Source: Acarospora socialis (taxonomy: Eukaryota; Ascomycota; Lecanoromycetes; Acarosporales; Acarosporaceae). From it: DNA of 64,000 bases. The stretch spans positions 1,493,001 to 1,557,000 of the forward strand of contig JAMYGW020000006.1 in NCBI GenBank assembly GCA_025617375.2, read 5' to 3'. The notes under the pieces are model-generated. The model was not told the origin of the DNA and searched no databases. It was given only the letters and a program-made list of their open reading frames with translations. Position numbers and translations under genes: made by a program. Below, piece by piece: positions 11,163-22,312 of this stretch. Within the stretch, counting starts at the first letter, position 1, and each line of letters starts with the position of its first letter.

Positions 11163-12694
11163 GATGGAGACGGAAGTCTTCTGTGAACAGACAGTACAGA
11201 GTCACTCAGAGGAGAGTGAAATTGTGGGGTATGACCTCGCAAAGGGTGGCGAAAATGCCAAGTCGTCGGAAGCACAGCCACAGCTGTCTAAAAAGGATTA
11301 TTGCAATTTTCAAAAGTCTGGTCGTTTCTTGATTTTGTCACAAAAACCACACCACTTTTCTACAAAACCCTCACTTTTAAAATCACACCACAACAACACA
11401 TAAGTTCAAAACTCTGAGTTGACAGATTTGACAAATGTAAAAAGGACTTTCAAATGAATCAAAAATCATCAGAAATGATCAACTAAAACAGAAGTTATCA
11501 TAGATTTTCTATCATAGTGGGGCAGACTGACTACACTGAAGTTGCACTCAAAATTGTATGTAAACACAGCAGAATCAGTAGTAATCACAATAATTTTGAA
11601 GATTCTGAGTATGCAGAACTGTTAAATGAGTATATATCTTTTCATATATGTGATATTGAGTGCTTCAGTATGAAAATGATGAAGTTATCAATGAATTCTG
11701 CTGTTTTTACATATAAATTCAGTGCAACTTTGATGTATTAAATCTATCCCACCATCAATACAGTAATTATACAATAACTTTTGTTATAGTTGATCATTTT
11801 TTATGATTTTTAGTTCTTTTGAAAGATCTCTTTGCACTTTACAAATCTGCTTATTCAGATTGTCTAAAATAAGTGAGGTTGTGGTGTGTTTTTATGTGTG
11901 TCAGTTTTTCTAAAAAAGTGGTGTGGTTTTTGCGACAAAATTGAGAAACGACCAGACTTTTGAAAATTGCAATAGTGTCTATTATTTCCGACACGCCTTC
12001 GAGTACGTCTACGAGGCAGTAGTTAGGTAATCAGCAGTCAAGAAATCACCCAGAGCACCAATGATTTACATCCTTCCTTGTTTGCTATCATCTCAGCGAA
12101 AATGCACATGGCCACCACCGAGAAAGCACCCACGGCAGACTTTTGTAACTGGAGCGCTTTGTACTACCCACAACCAGAGAGAAGCATCGGAGTTTGATCA
12201 TCCCAGCAATGCAGGGCCCGCTATCCTGCTATGCAAGAAAAGAATATGAACATAAAAGAAACTGGGTTTGAAAACGCTGGGAGGCATCACTTTGACATCT
12301 TCCTTCCCTGGGTGCCATCGTAGACATCGTGAATGGATTTCGAATTTCTCGAATCTCGAGGCTCCTGAGTAGCGCCATCGACTACCAAAGCAAAGGACGA
12401 TTAACAGAAGTCTATTTGGGGTGAAGCAAGTAATGCCAGAGTCGGCGAATGTTGTGGATATAGAAAACCCGGTAACGGGCTTCCACTCCGCGGCGAGAAT
12501 TTGCCGGGTAACCGTCGCCCATAATACCTTCAAACCAAGGAACTGGTACACTCAACAGCTTCTGCTCCGAAGCAATAACGGATGAAGTCATCCCGAAATA
12601 GTAAAAGGCTGGGCGGTTTGGTTGATTTGAAAGCTCTGCGAACCCTTTAGGAAGGGCCCTTAACAGAACGATACCAAAGTAGGGTATAGCTTCT
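11163..12694. other. Intergenic region holding a hairpin MITE
   Basis: This is the 1.5 kb between the CK2-beta-like start and the La-motif gene stop. The middle is occupied by the inverted-repeat element at 11301-11972. The rest (11975-12694) is probably the 3' flank of the La-motif gene; the 117-codon minus frame at 12198-12551 has no recognisable domain. Confidence 0.7.
11301..11972. mobile_element. Non-autonomous inverted-repeat element (MITE), whole-length hairpin, TA target duplication
   Basis: The ends are inverted: the left begins TTGCAATTTTCAAAAGTCTG and the right end is its exact complement. Identity stays high over about 60 bp, then continues with mismatches through the whole element. 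Left-arm blocks such as GATCAACTAAAACAGAAGTTAT and GAAGTTGCACT reappear, complemented, in the right arm. The two arms of about 330 bp meet near 11636, so the 672-bp element is one imperfect palindrome. TA flanks both ends (11299-11300 and 11973-11974), as in Tc1/mariner-type insertions. It is AT-rich and has no transposase frame. Confidence 0.9.
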
Positions 12695-15600
12695 TCAGCG
12701 TTCTAGGTCTGCCCTTAGCTCTTGATCGATGAAGTTATCGATCTTCTTGCGGTTCTTCATGTTGAAGGCTCCATTCCTCCAGGCAGCTCTAAGCTTGAGG
12801 AATGCTGGCCTACTGGTAGCAGTCGCTTCGTTCTTGACCAGTTCCACAAAGTCACGAGCAATGTCATCGGAGATGACTTTCTGACTGGCAATAGCCTCGT
12901 CGTAATACTGGATCAAGTTCCGGATGCCGACATATGATTGGCGCTCGGAAGCATCTTCAAACGCAAGCCGTCGGAACTCGTCGTACATACGCGTGTTGAA
13001 ATTTCGAATAAGGAAGTGCGACCAAAATTGGTATAACACGTCCATGTCGCGATGACAGTTCCCAGTAACTGAAGAATCACGCTGCTGCAGTGCCGACTTC
13101 CGGAAGACGTTGTAAGACTCATGTGTTAGATCGTTCGGAAGACTGTCGATCGGAGTCTCCTTGTCCTTGACCCAGAAAACTGGGCTGGGATTGCCATCGA
13201 CTTGCGTCGTAGAGGAAGACAAAAGCAACGGAATCCTCGTGCGGTGACTACTATGAAGAGAGAAAGGATCAGACTTAGCACTTGGGAACAGTAAAAGTCG
13301 GATTTAGAACAAGTACACTTACTTGTCCAAACGCATGCCACCATTCCTTGACGGACTTGGTTGCCGCTCAACGGGTCTGAGCATCTCTTCGGCAATCGTC
13401 CTGGAGTCAATAGACCCATTTGAGAAGGTTCTTGACGATGCCATGTGAAAAGGGGGGCGCGAAGATGTCGTGCCGTTGCCTTGCTTTCGAATCACAATCA
13501 CGAGGCTATCGACTTGTTCATCCGTAAAAGTGCTCAAAGCGGGAGGTTGGCTGTGCACAGTGGGCATGCGGACGTCATTGGGTTGCAGCATGGCAGGTGA
13601 AAAGTCCGGGACAGCCGCCGAGAGTGAAGTTTGAGTCAAATGCCCGTCATTGATGTTGCTGTTAACAACAGGGGACGGAACGACCGGCGCAAATGACGGT
13701 GTGGCACTATCAGGAGATTGGTAAACCGGGTCGTTGGTCATGTGTTCGAGTCCCATTGAGGAGCTCATTGATGAAGACACCAAGCGCGATTGAGGTGGAT
13801 ACTGCATCTCGAAGAGCTGCGGTCGAGGTAGCCTCGGCTGCTGCACCTGAGCAGGGCCGTCATTCTGAGCGGAAGAATCTCGCTCTTCTATACTGAGCAC
13901 CCACTGCGACCAACCATCCCGTTTGCGTAACCGGTCGACGCCATCCGGGCCTGTTCTGAACTCGATGTTTTTGGATTGGAAGCAAACATATCGGATGAGC
14001 TCCATGTCCTGGGTTAACTGCTTGATCCGGTTGAAATTGGCGATGATGCTCAGAAACACAAACCCTTGAGAGTCCATGTGTTTGCGAAGGAACATGTCTT
14101 TACATAGATTATCGACGGAGAAGTAGTATTCCCTAATCGATGATCAGTGAAGTCAGAACATCTGTCGGTACAAGTTAGACTTACAGTTGCATAGAAACCA
14201 TATTGATGACGGAGACTTGTTCGAAGTATGGATTGGAGAAAGGCATTGCACTCATAATGCCAGGCTGCATTGGATACCCGTACAACGCTCCAATGTCGGT
14301 TTGTATTGGAGGCAATTGTTGAAGCCCACTCTGTACGCCATTTGGGAACCTAGCGTAGACTGCACTGTTTGGGATGGATTGTGCTCGCGGTCCAGAACGA
14401 TAGCCCCTCGATTGCTGAGGAGGTGGTCCATAATGCATCCCTTGTTGTTGCGCGTGACGTTCATTGTAGGAATGAGCCTTTGGGGTCGAGTACGTGCTTA
14501 AGTTGTGATGATGAGAGTTATGCCCGTTCGGGAACTGGTGACCCGATCCTTGATGCGAGCTGGAAACACCATTGCTCGCGCCTCGAGCGTTGCGATAACC
14601 CCCTCGACCGCGTTCGGACCGCGGTTCGCCCTGTTCTCGAGGTCCAAGGTTGTTGCTTGAGTCTCTGAAGTATTCTACAGGCCGAGAGGATGTCTCGCTC
14701 CGACGATCAGCTCCGGTTGACCTTGGATGAGCATGTGCCTCGCCAAATGCGCCATGATCTCGGTCTCCCCTCTCTGAGGCTGCCTGTGTCCCCGAACCAT
14801 TTGCGCTGGTTTCTGTTCTCGGAGGTTGTCGGTTCTCCTGACGAGGCTTGGATGTGTTGTCCGTCTGAGCGGCAACAGATGTCCTGCGCCGAGGGTCAAA
14901 AGTACTTGTGACTTCGGTACTAACCCGTGAAGCTGGTTCGTCCTTGCGCTTGGGGAAACCTGCAAAGTCAATGGGGTTGCGCTGCTCTCGAGGAGTAGCG
15001 GCGCCAGCGCTCATTGCGCGCTGCTTCGGGCGTAGTGCCATCGGGCCGGGTTTACCGCCGCCGGGGTTATCTCTACCGCGCTCATTCGTCTCGCCCACTC
15101 CAGAGGATGGTGGGGTACCATTCTGTCCCACCGCCCATTTCTCACCGCTTACACTTGAGTTGGCCACATGGCTTCCTCCGCGGTTTGGTCCTTCCCTACC
15201 GCCACGTGCAGGACGTCCACCTCTTCTTGTAGGAGGCAGAGGTGTGGTGAAGACTGCGGTGGGAACGTAAGGCACTAGCGTCCACCTCTCTTTACCACGG
15301 GGTGGTACCGCTGGATTTTTCTCCTTGTCTCCTCTCTCTCCCCGCTCTACTGCCTTTTTCTTTTCCTCGTCCTGTGCTGTGTCCGGGGTAGGCCAAGAGG
15401 TTGGATCCTCAGCTGGGGGTGGTACCAGTGGTGGTTGAGGCTCCGTGGTTATGTCGGGTGATTGACCAAGTCGCGGGATCCCTTTTCTCGTTGCTTTGTT
15501 ACCATCAGCGAAACTTTTCACGAGAAGCTGACCGGTCTGGATATCAACTGCATTACCTTCCTCTCGGGCTTTATCTCTACCATCGAAGCCCTTCCTCTTA

Positions 15601-16472
15601 CTTGGCAGAACAGCAGTGCTTGTAGGCGTCTCGTCCGCTTGGCTAATGGATGATCGACCCTTCCTCTTACTGTCGGGCTTTGCCTGACCAGTTGTGCTCG
15701 CACTAGAAACGTTGCTTGGACCTGTGGGTGAACCCGTCCCAGCACCCGTGCTTTGTGCTTTAACTGTCTGTTGGGAAGAGAGGGAGTTGGCCTTGACTTT
15801 CGCTTCCTGGGCTTCTCTTCGCTGTTGCCAGAAATTAAAAGCTGGTGGAGGTGCAGGTTTAAGAGACGCAGGTTTTGCGATCTCCTTCTCCCAGCTTTGG
15901 CCGCCTTCCTTTTCGTTCTCCTTTTCAGTTTCCCTTTCATTCTCTTTGTCGCCTTCTCCCTGGGTCGCTAACTTCTCCAGGCCATGTGATGTTTGCGAAT
16001 GTTTATCCCAAGTGGAGTCGGATGAGGCGTTCATGGTCGAGGATATATCGTCCTCCTTTGGCAAGGTAGAAGTCGAAGCGGTACCGAAGCTCGGTGACGA
16101 TGGTGTGGAAGTCAAGTGTTGCGATTGAGCCGCAGCTTCGCCTTGCGGAGAAGGCGATGTAGCTTTTGAGCGGGACTGATCTGACTGTTGCTCTGTGGCG
16201 GATGTACCGTTCACCATGCTTTCGCCGGCAGCCGTCTCTTCTAGCTTTTCCTCACCTTGATTAGCCACATCTTTTGCAGCCAGTGATTTTGTCGGTCCTG
16301 TCATAGTCGATGATAATGAGTCCTCTGTCGGAGTCTCATGACTCGACGCGAGCTTTTCCGCCTGGTTCGGCGCACTCCCTGATGAAGATCTCCCCTTTGC
16401 CGCCTGAGCATAAGAGAATACAGGCGCAGCAGAAGCCGACTCAACGGCTGGCTTGCTCGTTGTAGCCGACAT
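12695..16472 (-). CDS. La-motif RNA-binding protein (LARP1/Sro9/Slf1-like)
   Basis: Three exons (14185-16472, 13323-14132, 12695-13247) give 1216 residues. The first 740 or so are disordered: Ser/Thr/Pro-, Lys- and Arg/Gly-rich, with GRGG and QQ patches, starting [23 protein letters not shown]. The La motif spans the first splice junction: [21 protein letters not shown], then [20 protein letters not shown], then WSQWVLS, with the aromatic and basic residues that hold poly(U)/poly(A) 3' ends. No RRM follows, which separates it from genuine La and fits the Sro9/Slf1/LARP1 group of cytoplasmic mRNA-binding translation factors. The tail ([14 protein letters not shown] ... FREKSALQQ-like, [34 protein letters not shown]) resembles the C-terminal DM15-type region of fungal LARPs. 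Both introns have GTAAGT donors and keep frame. Confidence 0.92.
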
Positions 16473-17708
16473 CTGGCAAGTTTGTGCTGTCAGGATTCGT
16501 AGTAGGAACTTCTTGTTTGTCGCTGATGAAATACCCCTGTCTACGGCTGTGAGACCGTATCAATCGCTACCACCGTGGACCGCTCTCACTTGGCCTCGAC
16601 CCTGTTCTGTCGACGTCCGGAGTGATACAACCTCCACCCTCTCCGTAGCCCTCCGACCGAAGTATGAGTTCACGAGCAGCAAGAAGGTTTGTGCCGATTG
16701 CCCGTTAATGATAGATGCAGTTGTGTGTTTAAGACGGTCGTAAAGGGACACCTCTGGGACTTTCGCGGACTGCTCGCAGACTGAGGTTTCAAAAGCTTTT
16801 CAGAGGGCGTAGAGGGTTGTGAACGTTGTGGGCGTAAGAACGGTTCGAACCGCAATCCCAATAACAGTATGCGGAGCTCACTTCCAAGGTGACTTCTGAA
16901 GATATTTAATTCGTTTGAGGCGCAACTCCACAGGTCTCAGTCTCAACTATAACCCGAAAGTGGTTGTCAGCAAAATCGCTTCGCCAGGCAGATACAGTCT
17001 TGGCTTTTTAGTGACGCACAAATTCTCCCGAACGTACGGCTTGCTCGTGTGTAAGCTATTTTCAAGTGTTCATGTCCCGCCGGGTGGATAGCCTCATGCA
17101 GTAGAATTCGTAAAAAAGCGGGTTGACACGAAAATTGGAGTGTTGCTGGCGGCGATGTAGAGTGCGGTAATTTGCTTTGAGCCGAGCTTGATGGGGGAAA
17201 CAAAAGGCTGCTCAGCTCACGAACGTGACTCTGACCGTAATGGAATGCACCGTGTAAATATGAGTTGAAGGCTCAGAGTCTTGCCGCAAAGCTCTCAATG
17301 GGCGCGAGAACTTCTTGCACGGTGGTTCAAATAAGTTCAACGGTCAAAGACGGGTCGGAATCGGAAAAAGCGCGGATCACTGTGGAAGCCTTCGAGCGAG
17401 CTCTGGTGGAAGGAAACCTAAAGAGCAGTGTGCGGACGACTGACTTCCTTCTGTAAATTGATTTCTGGGAGGTACGGAATCTCCTGGAACTGGAGATTTT
17501 TGCAGAGTAGCTGGCTCTGTTTACGGCGAGAGAAAGAACCAACAGAAATGAAAGAAGAAAGGTGGTGTTACTGGAGTGTTGTAAGTATTATAAGTCGGCC
17601 GGTAACATGAAGCAAAGTCTTTTTCGAGAAGCTAAGGTAAGTTCGTCAAAGGCAAAGGCAACCGAAAGGAAATAATAATCACAGTGAGGCAACACTCCCT
17701 CGTGCTCG

Positions 17709-17746
17709 CTCACTCACTCACTCACTCACTCACTCACTCACTCACT
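17709..17746. repeat. (CACT)n microsatellite
   Basis: About nine perfect tetranucleotide copies lie in intergenic DNA upstream of the La-motif gene. Confidence 0.95.
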
Positions 17747-18004
17747 TCACTCGAGAAGGTAGTCAGCTCCGTGTGTTTTCCACAAGGTTCTACATTCAAT
17801 TCATAGGCATAGAATACAGAGCTTCATTACCCTGAGCCTCGACCTCTTCCTCCACATTGCTGGTTAATATTATATTTGGAGTTCGTTACTGTTGCAATAC
17901 GCTGAGCAGAGTAGCTCTTGCCTCACCACTGCTTGGATTATATGGGAGTACAAAACACAAAGTAATAAAGCATTGAATCATATCATCGTTCTAGGAGTGT
18001 TGGG

Positions 18005-18090
18005 GTAGGTTCACAACCCTTGCCGGCTTCGAACCAGCGTTTGCGGTGCATCAGCAGTGCCCTACATGGTGCATCGCTATAACCTGCAGT
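18005..18090 (-). repeat. tRNA-like fossil with B-box
   Basis: On the minus strand GCTGGTTCGAAGCCGGC forms a five-pair T-arm (with one G-T pair) around TTCGAAG, and GGTTCGAAGCC matches the polymerase III B-box. About 40 bp upstream TAGCGATGCACC only loosely resembles an A-box, and no acceptor stem closes. I read it as a degenerate tRNA or SINE piece, not a functional tRNA gene. Confidence 0.3.
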
Positions 18091-18442
18091 TCTGGAGATT
18101 CAAGCTACCTTACTTGAATGACGTTTAAGCACCTTCAATGAGAGATATGAGACGAAAGGCGAAAAGTACAAAATTGAGAGACTAGACATAGAAATAGATC
18201 TACCTGTGGAGGCGTGATTGCCAGATTCAACTGCGAGCTGCCTTTTACAGCACGGCGTTGCCCCATCGTAGCATTAAAGTCATACGAACAACCAAGGACA
18301 ACGAATACAATACCCCCTAAACACCATAGAGCGCTTTCCTCCTTCTCGCAATGAGTGCTGTCCAGTTTCATCGTCATGAATTTATTTTGCATCCTCAACC
18401 ACCGAAGTAATGTTGACCTTCATAGGTTCATTTTCCGCTTGT

Positions 18443-19894
18443 CTATGTCATGTCGCGTTCGACGACGTAAGAATTTTCAAACAAACTAAAACCACATTCA
18501 TCTTCAGAATCTTCCAAAAGCCATGTCTTTCTCGCCAACAAAGGATCCTCTAACTCCATGCTCAACCCCGTCTCTAGCCATTCAAGACATGCTGGATCCA
18601 AGACCGAGGATGGGTCCGGGGTCTCAACCGTGAACTCTCTAAAGCGGCCACAGACACGCAAGAAGTCTTTGTCCCATGCACGTAGTTGAGATCTTGGGCC
18701 TAGCTGCCAATCCTCGTTTATATGGTCCACTTGCGTCGCCGAAATGACCAACGTAAGCCGTTCCACTTGCGTATCATCGACAAGATAGCTAATAAGTTCA
18801 AACAGAGGGCCGTCTCCGTTCTCAAGGCGGACACTGCGAATCAAACCACGAAGACGACCTGAGAGAGAGCGGAAGAAGTCAAGAAGACTGACGTCGTATT
18901 TTGAAACTAGGGAGATGAAAAAAGGGTCTTCTCCTTGACTGACGTCGTCTATTGAATTTAGTGAGGTGAAGATAGCTCCTTCATACAAAACCCTTTCCGC
19001 CTCATTTTGGATGAAGCGGCATGTTCGTAAGAGAGGAATCAAATTATGTGTTGTTCGGTCATACCAAGGCTTTAGGTAAGGATGGAGCCGTCTGTTGGGC
19101 GGTAGAAGCAATAGTTCATAGATTCGTTTGCGGACGTTGCTTGGAAGTTGAAGAAAAGAAAAGCCTGGCACAGATGTGGCTTGTGATCCCGATGGAGGGT
19201 CGTGTTGACGGGGGGTGTTTTGCAAAAGAGAGCTCCTCAGCCAAGGTAGGAAGTCGTCACGAAAGGACGGATAATCGTATATCACACCGCCCTTGATCAT
19301 AGGTATATCGAAATATGACAGGCCTCTGATCTGTAGAATTGCCTGCACCCACTCGTTCTCTTCTCGACATGTGTCGACCCAACGAGGGCCTTCCCGTCTA
19401 TCGCCAGGGCCCCATAGCTTTAGACTGTGTAGGTTGGGACATTCACGAGCCAAGAACGTCATGAAAAGCTTCCAATCGCACAGTGAGATGGTCTCGCGAT
19501 AGGGTTCAGAATAGCATTTGCGTTCAATTCTCCGGATCAATCTTCGGTTTCGTATAGGGAGCTTCTCCAAGCATTCGTACGACCGTTTAATCCCCCTTTC
19601 CCAGTCTTGATACATGAGGTTGAAGGATGCCGTGCCATAGAAGACCACTTCCGCTTCCTCGTGGATCTGGCGGCACGTACGAGTAATGGTGAGGTTAATG
19701 CAGATCAGATGACGTCGGTTTTTGTCATATGGATGGATCTGCCGGACTGCGGTCGGCGCGAGACCCAGCCAGTCTTGTTCAAATTCTACAGGTTGCTTCT
19801 CGCCAGGAAAGAACACTTCTCCATAGATTTGATCTCGCAGTTCCCTCGGCAGCCGCAGAAAATGACATGTCGAATCAACACACGCATTTGCCAT
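18443..19894 (-). CDS. F-box-like (DUF7730-type) protein with duplicated domain
   Basis: This is an uninterrupted frame of 483 residues. It begins with the fungal F-box-like signature CHFLRLPRELRDQIYGEVF (from residue 11), then LTITRTCRQIHEEAEVVFYG, the usual second motif. A diverged second copy starts near residue 255 (FSFLQLPSNVRKRIYELLLL), followed by IPLLRTCRFIQNEAERVLYE. Such proteins are numerous in ascomycetes. They are thought to use the LP-x-E-(L/V)-R-x-x-IY helix as a Skp1-binding or structural module, but substrates are unknown. No signal peptide or membrane segment is seen. It is divergent from KTI12 with 365 bp between starts. The call is firm at family level; the role is open. 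Confidence 0.85.
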   Translation of the reverse strand: MANACVDSTCHFLRLPRELRDQIYGEVFFPGEKQPVEFEQDWLGLAPTAVRQIHPYDKNRRHLICINLTITRTCRQIHEEAEVVFYGTASFNLMYQDWERGIKRSYECLEKLPIRNRRLIRRIERKCYSEPYRETISLCDWKLFMTFLARECPNLHSLKLWGPGDRREGPRWVDTCREENEWVQAILQIRGLSYFDIPMIKGGVIYDYPSFRDDFLPWLRSSLLQNTPRQHDPPSGSQATSVPGFSFLQLPSNVRKRIYELLLLPPNRRLHPYLKPWYDRTTHNLIPLLRTCRFIQNEAERVLYEGAIFTSLNSIDDVSQGEDPFFISLVSKYDVSLLDFFRSLSGRLRGLIRSVRLENGDGPLFELISYLVDDTQVERLTLVISATQVDHINEDWQLGPRSQLRAWDKDFLRVCGRFREFTVETPDPSSVLDPACLEWLETGLSMELEDPLLARKTWLLEDSEDECGFSLFENSYVVERDMT

Positions 19895-20259
19895 GTTGAA
19901 CAGCGTTAGACAACTATATCAAAGGGGTCGGAAACACAGGCACGGCTAGCCAGATAGAAGTCAAAGAGAACGAGTAGACTGGTGCATGGGGCCGGAGTAG
20001 TTGAAAGACGGAAAGCAGAAATGTATTAAACTACAAAGTATGAGTAACACCGAAAAGCAGCTCTTGAGAATGACATCCAAATTAAATTCCAATCACCTCC
20101 GCACACCTTGTGTTCGTGTTTCGCTTCGGCTGACTCAGAAACTGTGGTGCAGTTTTCGTAAACCCCGGGGTTCCGCACCTCCCTAAATTTTGTAGATGTA
20201 GACAACACGTGCAGCCCATTTAACGCACACCATCAAGCAGGATCGAGTATAGCAAAGCA
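19895..20259. promoter_or_regulatory. Divergent promoter region between F-box-like gene and KTI12
   Basis: These 365 bp contain both upstream regions. No domain-bearing frame is present and I could not single out a binding site. Confidence 0.4.
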
Positions 20260-21342
20260 ATGCCAGTAAGCGCTTCCTCACTCTGCCAGGTGAATTTCTC
20301 TAGTAGCTGACTTATGCCAGCTCATTCTCCTGACCGGCTACCCCTCCAGCGGCAAGACGCATCGCGCAACCCAACTGCTCACCCACTTCCAAGAGAAAAT
20401 CAGAACCTCTTCTCTCCCGCAAATATCTCGTCTGAAGCTCCACCACATATCCCCACACACCCTAAGCCTCTCTCGACAAGTCTACGCCGAAGCGCGCACC
20501 GAGAAGGATGCGCGGGCTACGGAATACTCAGCCATCAAGCGAGTGCTGGGGAGAGATACCATAGTAATTGCCGATGGGTTAAACTACATTAAGGGATACC
20601 GGTACCAGCTATATTGTGAGGCCAAGGCGGTGCAGACGGCAAGTTGTGTCGTAGGTCTCAATACCTTTATCTTCGACTGGTGCAGGGAGAGGTGGTGTAA
20701 TCTGGGGAAAAGGGGAAGACTAATAGAGTTCAAGGTCCATGTTGGAACGCCAATTGAGAAGTGTAAAGAGCTCAACAAGAGGCTGTTGGAGGGCCAGGGA
20801 GTAGATGGAGGCTACGAAGACGCCATGTTTGAGAACCTAATTTATAGATACGAGGAACCAAACGGGATGACGAGGTGGGATAGTCCGCTATTCACCGTAC
20901 CGTACGATGATCCAGACCCACCGTATGAGCAGATCTGGGAGGCAATCATGGGGAGTGAAGGTACTGGGAAGGTTGTGAAGCCCAATATGGCGACTGTGCA
21001 GGTATGTGTGGCTCCAGTCTCTGAAACAGTGCCTATGTTGACATCGGTCGGGTGGGGTAGAAACCAGCTGCGGAGTCAGACTATCTTTACGAGCTTGACA
21101 AGATAACGCAGGAGGTCGTTACACTGGTACTTGATTGGCAAAAGGATCATCCAGGTGAAGGAGGCGGAGAACTTCCGGTGCCCGAAGTAGAGCAGAGCAT
21201 TGAACCCCCAGCGGTTCCAACGTCGCTCCCACAGCTTCAGCGGATACGAAGGCAGTTCATCAGCTTGAATAGACAGCATACGTTACCGAAAGGAAGAATA
21301 CGAGCTCTTTTCGTCGGCTATCTTAACGACAGCTTCCAATAA
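20260..21342 (+). CDS. KTI12: KTI12, Elongator-associated P-loop protein
   Basis: Kti12 is an ATP-binding partner of Elongator, needed for wobble-uridine modification of tRNA. Four exons (20260-20265, 20321-20650, 20735-21001, 21061-21342) give 294 residues, the family length. The first coding exon is only ATGCCA; splicing yields MPLILLTGYPSSGKTHRA with the P-loop GYPSSGKT at residues 8-15. Further hallmarks are DTIVIADGLNYIKGYRYQLYC, the junction CVVHVGTPIEKC, NLIYRYEEPNGMTRWDSPLF, and after the last intron KPAAESDYLYELDKITQE. The C-terminus LRRQFISLN-like (RIRRQFISLNRQ) is also typical. The ATG at 20314 would give an unrelated peptide, so the six-base exon is needed. The 84-bp intron 2 is a multiple of three and stop-free, so unspliced transcripts would stay open. 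Confidence 0.94.
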
Positions 21343-21483
21343 GCGTTTGCTGCTCCTCCGCAGAGCTGAGTGAGACAACCAGTCTATGTGCAGCTCGACG
21401 TAGCCTCCTATATCTTAGGTGGGTGATGTCGTATGCGTCGGACGAAATCTCTCTGTGGTACGTCAGCGCCCGCCTCAACTCTG

Positions 21484-21990
21484 TCAGCAACAGGATGTCC
21501 GCACTTGGAGATTTGTCCCAAAACCCTTCAAACAACCCTTACAGTAGCGCCGTTGCAATCCATGATTGACACCATACCGCGCTTCCTCAGCTTCCGGCCA
21601 CGCCTTCAAGCACTTGGCACACCCAAACATCACCGCGCCTCCAACGCGAAACGTCCGCCACGACCCAAGATACTTATTCTCTCGGATCCCAGTCTCAATA
21701 CAGAAGCGATTAGGACAAGTCATTCGGCGCTGCGCACCGCTAAACATGGTACGCGGGTGGAATTTAGCGCACACGGTGCAAGTGAGGATCGGTATCTGAC
21801 GGTGCCAGCCCACTTGCTTTTCGAAATCGAGGTTGAAGTTGATCCAGTCTCGGCGTCGAGTGGCCCGTACCTTGGGCGACATACTGAAGAGCGTCTTGGA
21901 GGCGAGCATGAGACTCATGTGAGAGCTGAAATCGAGATCAGTGGTGATCATCGCGATCAGTTCGGGTGGCAGATCTTGGAGGTTGGCCAT
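21484..21990 (-). CDS. Small F-box protein with Cys-rich zinc-ribbon-like C-terminus
   Basis: This is a single frame of 168 residues. The N-terminus MANLQDLPPELIAMITTDLD followed by SSHMSLMLASKTLFSMSP is a good F-box-like helix set for Skp1 binding. The rest is Cys-rich: CTVCAKFHPRTMF, CPNRFCIETG, CAKCLKAW and RYCKGCLKGF, spaced like paired CxxC knuckles and likely to bind zinc. Short ascomycete proteins with this F-box plus CxxC layout are common, and their targets are unknown. It converges on KTI12 with about 140 bp between stops. The next frame downstream (21323-21535) shows no continuation, so I keep it as one exon. Confidence 0.8.
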   Translation of the reverse strand: MANLQDLPPELIAMITTDLDFSSHMSLMLASKTLFSMSPKVRATRRRDWINFNLDFEKQVGWHRQIPILTCTVCAKFHPRTMFSGAQRRMTCPNRFCIETGIRENKYLGSWRTFRVGGAVMFGCAKCLKAWPEAEEARYGVNHGLQRRYCKGCLKGFGTNLQVRTSCC

Positions 21991-22063
21991 CTAAATATGA
22001 AGGTGAGCGTTGATCGCACGAGTTAACAGCTCTTAGTCCACAGTGTCTCACCATTTGTTCATG

Positions 22064-22125
22064 TAACAGCTCAAATGGAATTATAACCCTTCGTTGTCAC
22101 GGGTTCGAACCTGACCATCAGTCTG
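22064..22125 (+). repeat. tRNA-like fossil (A- and B-box-like)
   Basis: AACAGCTCAAATGGAA resembles the tRNA D-arm/A-box, and GGGTTCGAACC about 30 bp downstream fits the B-box. The T-stem is mismatched and no acceptor stem forms, so this is a fossil and not a working tRNA gene. Confidence 0.3.
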
Positions 22126-22135
22126 TTTCCGAAAG

Positions 22136-22312
22136 GGATACGGACGGCTTAGACACTCGAAGTCTGCAGTGATATGAAGCAGCAACCTCTGCGTCTCCGC
22201 AACTGGAAGGTGACCGTGCGAAGAGGATACGGACGGCTTAGACACGAAGTCTGCAGTGATCTGGACCAGCAACCCCCTTCGTCTCCGCAACTGGAAGATG
22301 ACGGCGCGAAGA
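22136..22312. repeat. Imperfect 89-bp tandem repeat, two copies
   Basis: The unit beginning GGATACGGACGGCTTAGACA occurs at 22136 and again at 22225. Both copies share AGTCTGCAGTGAT, CAGCAACC and CGTCTCCGCAACTGGAAG at the same offsets, with scattered substitutions and a small indel. No coding frame is conserved across it. Confidence 0.9.

Larger units (their letters stand above)
16473..18442. other. Intergenic region: La-motif 5' leader, microsatellite, tRNA-like fossil
   Basis: About 2 kb lie between the La-motif start and the F-box-like gene stop. It holds the promoter and leader of the La-motif gene, the ACTC microsatellite at 17709-17746 and a B-box-like tRNA fossil near 18005-18090. No reading frame here shows a domain. 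Confidence 0.6.

Noticed and set aside
12198-12551. 117-codon minus-strand frame downstream of the La-motif gene
   Set aside because: No domain, no splice continuation to the La-motif gene, and it most likely lies in the 3' flank of that gene.
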